In this document: piece after piece, positions 1-8,223 of the stretch
How the letters are laid out: each line of letters opens with the position of its first letter
Position numbering within the stretch: the stretch's first letter is position 1
From: Datisca glomerata
Taxonomy: Eukaryota; Streptophyta; Magnoliopsida; Cucurbitales; Datiscaceae
NCBI GenBank assembly: GCA_003255025.1
Contig: QANY01007306.1
Span: 2,094,707-2,158,706 of the forward strand
Length of the DNA: 64,000 bases
Reading direction: 5' to 3'
Notes under the pieces: model-generated
What the model saw: the letters and a program-made list of their open reading frames with translations, nothing else
Told to the model about the DNA's origin: nothing
Database searches by the model: none
Position numbers and translations under genes: made by a program

Positions 1-38
1 TGCCAATCACTAATTTTGAATCAGAGATTGACATGGAC

Positions 39-210
39 TACTGTAGTGCCACGTGACACTATAGTGAACATGTGGCACATTGTAGTGCCTTATGGTACTA
101 TAGTGGTGTCATGAGTCATCAGTGGCATGCTGCACTATGGCTCTCCACGGCACACTGCAGTGCCGTGTGGCACTGCAGTGTTGCTCAATTATAGTGGATC
201 CCACTGCAAT
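39..210. repeat. Palindrome-rich short-motif repeat
   Basis: This stretch repeats degenerate forms of CACTRYAGTG and GTGGCAC. CACTATAGTG lies at 57-66, and the perfect decamer palindrome CACTGCAGTG occurs at 153-162 and 171-180. I see no coding frame. Clustered short palindromes occur next to the ends of some plant LTR retrotransposons, so this may be the remnant of an element that enters from the left edge. That is inference, because no LTR boundary is visible. Confidence 0.5.
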
Positions 211-950
211 GATACATTTGTAATTAATTTATTAATTTGTGTAAATCTCTAGAAAATCTGATTACCCTTGACCTAGAAGATATATATTAATATTATTCTA
301 TTTGCCTGAGTGTTGCAACTGCAATCAGTATGCAATCTTGTGAGTTTTCCCAATTCTCTCAGAGTTTTGTCTCACAATGGTTATTTTCTAAAATCTCTAG
401 ATCTCATGTGTTGAGTACATCTAGAGATAGAAGTCCTAGTGTGTTTGAGGGTTGGCTTGGAAAGTCTTGATGTAGATCTCACAGTTTGTTGGTCATGAGA
501 TTACAAGTTTGTTATTTGCAAGGATGCTTGATAGATTATAAGAGTTATAATTCATATATTTGTATATCTTAGATTTAATGTATAGTTATATAATAAATCT
601 GATATGAAAAAGTATTTTTAAATTAAAAAGTTTTCATCTTTGAAATCTGTGACGATGCGATCGTTTATCATTTTATAAACTTTTTCTTAAACACCACCAC
701 GCCTTTCGTCGCGCGTCAACGCGGATTCGAACATGAACTAGGGCGGTGATCGCTGCTGGATAATTCCCAAGGGCTAGGCAATTTTCAGTAAGTTGCTGGA
801 GCTCCGGTTCCTCATTTTTCTTTAGTTTCTTTTTTGCGTTTCATTTTTCCTTTATAGTTTCCCGTTTAGTAATGATCTTTGTTCTCTTGCGAACTACAAG
901 AAAAACAAAGAAACCCTTTGCATCGAGAACGGTCAATGACAAGGTAACCG
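211..950. other. Non-coding, probably LTR-like flank
   Basis: No gene is visible. The sequence is AT-rich, with transcribed-leader-like text around 300-540 and a short GC-rich patch at 700-740. It may be the LTR or leader of an older element lying left of the antisense ORF remnant at 985, but I found no matching second copy in the window. Confidence 0.3.
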
Positions 951-984
951 CTGCTTACCGTTGCCCATAATGGAGGTGGATCGA

Positions 985-1850
985 ACTATTTGACCCGATG
1001 AGAGAGGTTAACATTGATTTTGTCCCCGCTCTGGCTCCCGTTGACACAACTTCTGTTCCATCATCGTATGCTGCTTCACCAAGAGGTATCCATGTCCATC
1101 CTTTTTGTTCAGTTCCAATTATCTTCATCTCTAGTGCCTCGGTTTCTACAGACAACTGAGAAGAAGAAGAAGAGCAAGATTGTTTGATCCAAAGATTTGC
1201 TGAGAGTGTTGACATGTCGAAGCGTATCCGCAGTAGTATCTTCGGGGTGTTTGAAGATGAAAGGAACGTCGCCCGAGAACGGACGCATCTAGTGTGTCCC
1301 AAGCTGCCCCCACTTCTCCTGTAGCTCCTCTTGCCCCTGCTGCTCCTTCTCCTCCTTCTCCTCTCGCTGCCCCTAGAGAGGATCCCATACGTTAAACTTC
1401 TCCTCCTCCTCCTCCGTAGGAAACTCAAAGGGAGTCCGTTCCTTCCAACTCTACGAGCTCTCAAAGGAGGGAATGATGATCCTACTTTATGGAGATGGAG
1501 ACAGCTCGCAGCCGCTCCCCTCATTCCTACCTCTATAAGCTTCATCAATGACCCTTATTCTGCACACATAGTGCTCTGTGGGATTCATGCTGAAGAGAGG
1601 GAGAAGTAGACTAGAGATGAGTTCCACGCCTTGTTTGACAAGGTTGAAAGGATGGTCTACAGTGCAGGCTACAGCGATGGCCTAGCAAAGGTTCCTCCCA
1701 TATGCCTCTCTATGATCTTCCTGAGAGTGTCAAGCTGAGATCAATGCGTCCATGGAGGATACTGTCGTGAATGCTCCTGATGTGGGTGTTGCTATAGTCT
1801 ATGCTTGAGATTCGGAAGTTAAAGCCACTATCGAAGAAGAGGATTGACTT
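985..1850 (+). pseudogene. Antisense ORF (aORF) remnant of Tat element E1
   Basis: This runs opposite to the E1 pol. At 985-1050 it encodes text of the form LFDPMREVNIDF followed by proline-rich residues, which parallels the LLDPQRELPFIV text of the better preserved aORF at 31911-33488. At 1630-1720 the motif DKVERMVYSAGYSDGLAK parallels the YTIGYLNGVAQAPP motif near the end of that same ORF. The middle is low-complexity and contains frameshifts. Antisense ORFs with a Transposase_28-like domain are known in Tat elements. The N-terminal domain is missing here. Function is unknown. Confidence 0.55.
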
Positions 1851-2219
1851 CTCATTCCCTGTATTTTTTTTACTTCATGTATTGTTATTTATATTTTTTG
1901 TTCAATTATTGTATTTTTCAATTGACATCAATGAAGTGAACACTTTTTTGAATTCTTGTTACTACTTCTCTTTTTTTAACAATGCTAAATAGTAATTGCA
2001 ATAATTTCAAGCATGATAATTTCGAATTTAACTTACTAGGTCCATTTCAATGAAACTTTCCATTTCCCGTTCTATAGGACTTGTATTTTCAATTTTGACT
2101 AATCTGTTTTGAATGTTGGCTTTCTTTCTCTGAGAACGGGATAGTTGTCCATCTTCCATTCTTGGAGGCTTTGATTTCTCTTTCTTTTGTAAGATGCTTT
2201 ACTTTACTCGCCTGTTCTC
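1851..2219. other. AT-rich spacer without a gene
   Basis: T-rich sequence between the aORF remnant and the tandem repeats of E1. No supported coding frame or structured element is visible. Confidence 0.4.
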
Positions 2220-2670
2220 AAAGATTCATTCTAGTTTTCTTCTTAGAGTATGACTTATGGATTTCCCCTCCCAAGGACTTACGCTCTTAGTTCATTTTGA
2301 GAATATGATTCATTGATTGTCCCTCCCAAGGACTTGCACCCTTAGTTATTTTTGAAAGTAGGACTTATGAATTGCTCCTCCCAAGAACTTCCGCCCTTAG
2401 TTCCTTCTACTTATGAACCGTCATTCTCAATGACTTACACTTTTAGTTCCATCTGAAAGTAGGACTTATGAGTTGTCCCTCTCAAGGACTTACGCTCTTA
2501 GTTCCTTCTAGGAGTAAGACTTATGAACTGCCCCTCTCAATGACTTACACTCTTAGTTCCTTCTAGGAGTAAGACTTATGAACTGCCCCTTCCAAGGACT
2601 TACGCCCTTAGTTCCTTCTACAAGTAGAACTTATGAACTACACATCCCTAAGACTTGCGCCCTTATTTTC
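2220..2670 (-). repeat. Tandem array, about 60-bp unit, about 8 copies
   Basis: The unit repeats GACTTATGAACTGCCCCTC, then CAAGGACTTACGCCCTTAG and TTCCTTCTAGGAGTAAG with point and length variation. It lies between the 3' end of pol and the aORF of E1. E3 carries a tandem array in the same position (33690-34375) but of unrelated sequence. Tandem subrepeats in the 3' untranslated part are known for Tat and Ogre elements. Confidence 0.85.
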
Positions 2671-3190
2671 ATTGCCTTTGAAGAAAAGAGACAGAGTTGA
2701 CACCAAAGATTTTTACGTGGAAAAATCTTGTGGGAAAAAACCACGGGAAAATATTCATTATAATAGGTTTATAATTTTAAACATAAGTAGCAGTCCACGA
2801 TTTCGTAAAGTTCACACCTTCTTCTATTTTCAATTAATAATATCTGCTTCTGACTATTCCACTGACGATGTATGACCATTCCCATGTTGGTCCGAGCTTT
2901 CACTCCATTTGGAAGATTTTATTTAAGACTAAATATTCTTTCTAGAACTCTCATTTTTTTAATTTCTCTTTGAAAATAAGATCTCATTTTCTGATTGTAA
3001 TGAGTCACTCAGGTTAGAGAAACTTCTCTATGTTCTTCTAGTTGATCAAGGTCTCCTTTGAGGAGTTCGTTATTATGTTGTTCATTTAATACTGATCTCA
3101 TAGTCAGACTTCCAATCTCGACAAGTATCATAACTGATTAACAGGCCCAGTAAATCCTTTGATCATTGTAAGTAGCTTATCAACCTTTCA
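2671..3190 (-). other. E1 region where integrase is missing
   Basis: The minus strand has stops in all frames and no integrase HHCC, DDE or C-terminal motif. At 2712-2750 lies a block with TTTTTACGTGG and GGGAAAAAACCACGGG. A related block, TCTACATGG with GGAAAAAACCAAG, lies at 34619-34663 in E3, between the integrase end and the tandem repeats. This supports an internal deletion of roughly 1.2 kb that removed integrase from E1. Confidence 0.5.
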
Positions 3191-3960
3191 TCCTTCGCCA
3201 CGTTCTCTCCCGTAACATGTTTCACGATTAACATGAAGTTGAGAATATTTTTATATATGTTACCTCATATTCCTGTAGCAAGGATATTCCCGCTATAGGC
3301 ACTTCGTATTCTGCTTCATTATTCGACGCATTAAACCCGAAGGATATGGAATGTTTCAGTGTTTCTCCAAATGGAGTTTGCATCACTATTCCTGCTCTGA
3401 CCCCTTTGTTACGCGTTAAACCCATGGTTCGATCTTTGCTTTGTTTTGAGACTCGTGGTCAACTTTGTCCCCTGTAAAGTCCGTTACAAAATCAGCCAGT
3501 GCCTGCCTTTTGATGGAGGTTCTCGACTCATAGTGAATTCCGTACTTACTCAACTCAATCGACCATTTTGTCATTCTTTCGCTTACTTTCGGTGAGTTCG
3601 TTACCACTTTGATGTTGTGTCCTTGGAAATACGACCTCAACTTTCTTGCGAAAGTTACAATCACCAATACTAACTTCTTCATCTTCTTATACCTTGTTTC
3701 AGCTACCACTAGACTTTTACTTACAAAGTATATGGGCTTCTGCTTTCTTCCCTCTTCCCTGATGAGTACAGTGCTAACGACTATTTCTGAAATGATGACA
3801 TATAGAAGGAGTTGTTCGTCGGGTGTAGGTTTTGAGAGTAACAGAAGAGTCGTTAAGTATTCCTTGATATTTCTGAGGGTACTTCACACTCTTTGTTCCA
3901 CTTGTCTATGGAGTTCTTTCTTAATTTCTCAAAAAATGGTTTACACTTGTCTGTTGACCT
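3190..3960 (-). pseudogene. E1 RNase H plus second (archaeal-type) RNase H
   Basis: From 3960 downward the frame gives the RT-RNase H connection, then (3709-3416) YKKMKKLVLVIVTFARKLR and YFQGHNIKVVTNSPKVSERM. These match the RNase H domain of plant gypsy pol. The next piece (3425-3228) reads GVRAGIVMQTPFGETLKHSI and NNEAEYEVPIAGISLLQEYE, the typical second RNase H (aRNH) that defines the Tat lineage. There is a frameshift between the two pieces and several upstream stops, so this copy is not functional. The equivalent domain pair is at 26217-26990 in E2 and 35980-36900 in E3. Confidence 0.75.
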
Positions 3961-3962
3961 AG

Positions 3963-4860
3963 AAATGAATCTGTTCTGAGCCGTTAGTCACCCCGTTAAC
4001 CCTTGTATTTCTTTCCGGTTTCTCGAAAACTTCATTTCCATGGTGGATTTCACCTGATCTGGATGTATTCTATCCCTTACTGGGTTACCAACTGTCTGAG
4101 GAATTTCTCCACAGCTACACCAAACGTGTTTTTTTATGGATTCAGCTTTATGGAATTCTTCCTTAAGACTGATAGAGCTTTCTCAAGATCCCGGATATGA
4201 TCTTCTCGTTCCTTACTTTTTACTAGCACATCATCTACATAGACCTCCATGTTTCTTCTAATATGTTCATAGAATATTTTGTTCATAAGCCTCTGATAAG
4301 TTACACCTGCATTTTTTAACTCAGAAGGCATTGTCTTATAACAACAGATACCATATTCAGTAATAAATAAGGTTTTCTCTTGGTCGGTTCGAACATTTTC
4401 ATCTGATTGTACCATGCATAAGCATCTATGAAGCTCAGAAGTTCATGTCCCGAAGTTGCGTAAGCCATTTGGTCTATTCTCGATAACGAATAATCATCCT
4501 TGTGGCATGCTATATTCAAGTTAGTGAAATCCATACAGATTCTCCATTTTTCATTTTTCTTTCTCACCATCATCACGTTGGCGAGCCCCTCCGGGTAATC
4601 GATTTCTCGAATGAAACCAGCCACCAGGAGTTTTTTGACCTCATCCTTAATCACTTTATTCCGTTCTGGGGTAAAAACACTTTTGTTGTTTCACTGGCCT
4701 TACAGCGGGATCCGTATTTAACTTGTGGCATATTATTTCTTCAGGAATTCCTGGCATTTCTTGTTCCTTCATAGGAAATCCACCAATCTTTCCTTTTCTG
4801 CTTGCTCGAGGCGGGCGCCAATATTTGTCTGTGTCCCTTCTTCCAGGCATACGGGTTCTG
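3963..4860 (-). pseudogene. E1 reverse transcriptase remnant
   Basis: The minus frames at 4654-4316 and 4415-4134 together cover the gypsy RT palm. Visible motifs are VKKLLVAGFIREIDYPEG, WRICMDFTNLN, LSFIDAYAWYNQ (motif A region), GICCYKTMPSELKNAG, YQRLMNKIF, and MEVYVDDVLVKS, which holds the catalytic YVDD box. The two parts are in different frames. The 4850-4656 frame is the RT N-terminal linker. E1 is the only one of the three related copies here that keeps YVDD: E2 and E3 have YVGD. Confidence 0.8.
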
Positions 4861-7033
4861 TTTCCTCTCCCACCTTATATCTTGGGCCGTCTTGCCCGTC
4901 CTCATGTGATTGCTATTGTTCCGTACCCTCAAGTCATTTGTCATCTTCTTTTTCCGTTGTCTTTATCTTATCAGATTCCAACGCGGTTAAGAAATAAATA
5001 TGGGCAACAACTTGATCTCCCTTTATAGTCTTGATCCCAATGGGTGATGGGTATTTCAGCACCTGATAGAAAGTTGAAGGTATGACGTTCATCTTATGGA
5101 GCCAGGTTCTTCTCAGGATGACATTATACAGAGACAAAGTATTCAAGATTATGAATTCGGTCATGTAATTGAAGGGTTCTGCATTTACTTGAAGGATGAG
5201 AATTCCTTCCGAATAGCTAATGGCTCCGTTGAAGCCTATCAACGATTGTGAAGCTCCCTACAGTTTCTATTCTCCCATTGACATCTTTTCTAAGGTTGTC
5301 TAATATATGATAATGACAGCGCTTCCGTCATTGATTAGGACCCTCCTCAGCAAACAATTGTCAACATGTATTGAAACGAGAAGAGCATCATTGTCTCACC
5401 CGTCATGTTACAAATCTAGGTCATCAAATATAAACAGGGGATTTCCGTTGTTATTTGAGAAGCTCCGTAAGCATTCCTCCAACATCAATTTTTTACAGTA
5501 CATTTTCCTTTCCTTTCTAGTGGTCCCTTCCTACTTCATTAGCGCGATGATCATGTTGACGATACAAAGAGGTTGTTTCTTGTTGTCATGCTTATCATCG
5601 CCATGGTTCTCTTTTTCAGCTTCCCATTTCTGCTCTTCCTTCTTTACAAACTGATAAAGATACCCGTATTTAATAAGATCTTCGATGTAATCATTGAGAT
5701 GGAAACAGTCTTTGGTGTAATGCCCGCTGCTTTTGTGAAAAGAACAAAACTCGTCCTTATCTTTGTAATGTGGCTCCTTTGTGAGTGAATCTGCCTTTTT
5801 AGCCAGGGTTTGTCTTTGATCAAGTCGAGGATCTGGTTTATTGAGATTGCCACCAATGTGTTGACTTTGTCTCTGGGATGCACCCTATATGAACCCATTC
5901 TTCGGTATTCTGTCTTGTCCCGTTTGCTATCATTTCTTTCATAATCTCTTTTCGTTCTACAGTACATTTCTTATCGGACCTGGAGTTCCATTCTCGCTTT
6001 TAAGGTTCTTCCACCCTCTGCCCAGTTATTTTCAACAAGCTTATTTTTTCCTCTTCTAGTGTAATATAGGTTTGTGCTCGCTAAAAAGTTTCTGCCATAA
6101 TCAAAGACTTCACCTTTGATAAGTCCTCAAACATGGGTGAGTTTAGATCCAACCCCGACTTGAAAGCCAATTTGGCTACCCGATCACCAAAGTTTTGACT
6201 TGCGCCATTTCATCATTGAATCTGTAGGTATATTCCTGTAGAGACCCTCCTCTCTTGGCAGAGACAGTAAAAAGATATTCCGTATCCTCCATTATCGCAC
6301 AATAAGTAGGATACTGTTTCAAAAAGATGGAGGACATGACTGTAAAGTTAGTAATCGAATGTGTAAGGAGGGAATGATACCATTTCAGAGCGGTCTCATC
6401 TAGGCTGGTAAGGAACATCCTACACCTTAGCTCATCTTCGTGTTGGTGTAGCGCAATCACTTGTTTGAACTGCCGGAGGTGATCTACCTGATCAGTTTTC
6501 CCTTCATAGTACTTAAATTTGGGTACCACAAATTTCTTGGGTACATGAGCCGCTAAGATTTCTGGCATAGCAGAGTTCGGGTAAGCGACTCGAGGTTTCC
6601 TTGCTCATACTCCCTAGCTTCATCATCTCCATCATCTTCCTTTTGAACATTTCTTCCACGTCTTCCTCCGTTATGATTCTGGGTGGATGAGCTTCTCTTG
6701 TTGTCTCCTTCATATGGTACTGAGAGTGGATTTATCTATCCTCATGTTGTACGTTTTTGCTGTTCTTATTCCTTTCTTGTCTTACATCTTGCCCGTTTTC
6801 CTCCGAGCGGATCTCTTGCTCCTCATTGTTAGATCTTTGACTGGCCCCGCACCCGTTCGCTCCATCTTCCACACGACGTGCAACGTCTCCCTATTCCATT
6901 GTTCCATCTCTTGCATTCCAATCTAAAATTGTCTGGCGCATCTGTACCGGTGGAGTTGGTTGATCAACATGATCGTCTTTGTTTCTGATTCCGTACCCTC
7001 ATTCAAGACTGCATTTGATCTGGTTCTAGACAT
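4861..7033 (-). pseudogene. E1 gag and protease region, broken
   Basis: The start MSRTRS is at 7033. E3 has the related start MPRTRSS (39077) and the plus-strand fragment at 11669 starts MSRTKFS. The gag core (6568-6176) contains KKFVVPKFKYYEGKTDQVDH, CRMFLTSLDETALKWYHSL and EYTYRFNDEMAQVKTL, the plant retrotransposon gag pattern. At about 5770-5630 there is a Cys/His cluster (CSFHKSSGHYTKDC) followed by IEDLIKYGYLYQFVKKEE, the usual Tat gag end. A protease-like piece (VSIHVDNCLLRRVLINDGS, about 5390-5310) has a degraded D-[ST]-G-[SA] site. Another conserved stretch (5242-4934) includes YNVILRRTWLHKMNVIPST. Multiple frameshifts and stops are present. Confidence 0.75.
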
Positions 7034-7043
7034 TATTTCGTGT

Positions 7044-7081
7044 GGGGGGGGGGGGGGGGGNNNNNNNGGGGGGGGGGGGGG
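7044..7081. other. Poly-G run with 7-N gap
   Basis: Runs of G flank seven Ns at 7061-7067. This looks like an assembly or sequencing gap in a homopolymer, so the true length is unknown. A second example lies at 39349-39381 in the same structural area (leader or LTR) of Tat element E3. Confidence 0.9.
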
Positions 7082-7089
7082 AGTTCCTC

Positions 7090-7600
7090 AAGGTTTTCTT
7101 TCATCTCTTAATGAAATCATTAAAATGTAAATGGTTTTTTCCTCACACTCGAAAAATAATGAGAGAATAGAAAATAGAATGATAATAATGATGGCATGAA
7201 CGATTTTGCTCGGTTTGTATTCAATAAGTTATGTTTACAATCGGCCTCTATTTATAGGCAATTCCTTGATTTACAAAATCTAACCAAATATTTCTAAGAA
7301 TGGAATTATCACCATATTCATGGGCTTACCCGAATATTTTCCCAGAATTATACACATTAACTTTAACTTCTAAATCAATTCTTGAACCTACGATTTTGAT
7401 TTAGCTTTTCATGTTCTGCCATGACGACGGTCTTCGTATTCTCTTCTAATTAGTTCCCCTCTGTACACATGGCTAGGCTGAGATTCTACCCCTGTTCAAT
7501 AGACGCATGCAAACCCCAGTCTAAGAATCTAAGATGAGTTTCATCTCTGTGAATTGTATCAACATACCATAGTCTCACCCTACCCATTCTAGCAATAGTA
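7090..7600 (-). mobile_element. E1 5' LTR (approximate)
   Basis: Upstream of gag on the minus strand the leader contains TTTCATTAAGAGATG, similar to the TTTCATTGAGAGCTGAG of E3. This is the usual sequence just after a Tat LTR. The preceding part carries a TATA box and AT-rich sequence. The LTR start could not be fixed, because no second LTR is visible. Confidence 0.4.
7249..7256 (-). promoter_or_regulatory. TATA box of E1 LTR
   Basis: The minus strand reads GCCTATAAATAGAG, about 215 nt upstream of the gag ATG at 7033. The position fits the U3/R promoter of the LTR. Confidence 0.5.
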
Positions 7601-8223
7601 TCTATACTGTATGCGTCCTAATTTTTCGTTGAAATACTCTTCTGTTTCTCTCAGTCAAAATACAATATACAAAAGCAATGAGCTGTGTTCCTTAGCAACC
7701 ATTCAATGAGCTGTGTCCATCCTTCCCCCCATGAACACAGTGTCACACTTGTGAAAGGCTTGCAAGATTCCACTATTTGCTTTACTTTGTGACTGAAGTT
7801 TCCAGTTTCAGAGATAACATTACTGTAGCAACAATACAAAAGAACCTTCCCAGGTGTAGAAACCAAAATAATCAGCCCTCAGTTGTATGGAAGCTCTGAA
7901 AGGATATCTAAATCTCCCTAAATGCTCAATAAGATTGACCATTTCAGGCTCCGATGTTTCAAGTTATCTCTCATTTCTGCAAGTGCTTGTAACAAAATGA
8001 AAAAGATAACTTTCTCAAGCTTACTTAATGGCTCTTTCATTTAAAACAGACACAATTTGAACATTTTTATTACATGATTTTCTAGCAGGATAAGATCATA
8101 AAGGAAGGAAGGAGCAACAAACCGACATCAAAAACAACACTCTGAATCAGAAAGTAAAACAGGCATAAATGAAAACCAATAATCAATGATCAATATAGAT
8201 CAAGTAGACAAGATACTTGTATT
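7601..8223. other. LRR-gene 3' flank, no supported gene
   Basis: This lies between the E1 LTR and the stop codon of the LRR gene. A 71-codon minus frame (7866-7651) is open but resembles no family I know and has no support. Positions 8090-8223 probably hold the 3' UTR of the LRR gene. Confidence 0.35.

Larger units (their letters stand above)
950..7640 (-). mobile_element. E1: decayed Ty3/gypsy Tat-lineage LTR element
   Basis: Read on the minus strand from about 7640 downward, the order is LTR with a TATA box (7249-7256), gag (ATG at 7033), CCHC-like and protease region, RT, RNase H, and a second RNase H-like (aRNH) domain ending near 3190. Then come a tandem-repeat array (2220-2670) and an antisense ORF remnant on the plus strand (985-1850). 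Dual RNase H and an antisense ORF beyond pol are known hallmarks of plant Tat-lineage elements. Frames are broken by many stops and shifts. The integrase expected after the aRNH is absent: only about 500 nt separate the aRNH from the repeats. I did not find a 3' LTR. Outer limits are approximate. Confidence 0.75.

Noticed and set aside
955..1609. Arg-rich and Leu-rich frames on both strands
   Set aside because: They come from CTC/CTT low-complexity DNA in the aORF remnant and have no family pattern.
2220..2670. CRISPR or satellite array independent of E1
   Set aside because: It sits in the standard 3' slot of the Tat element, and the copies have no spacers.
7044..7081. G-quadruplex element
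   Set aside because: The run is split by Ns and is more likely an assembly gap; its true sequence is unknown.
7651..7866. 71-codon minus-strand ORF near the LRR gene
   Set aside because: No recognisable domain, no splice context, and about the length expected by chance.
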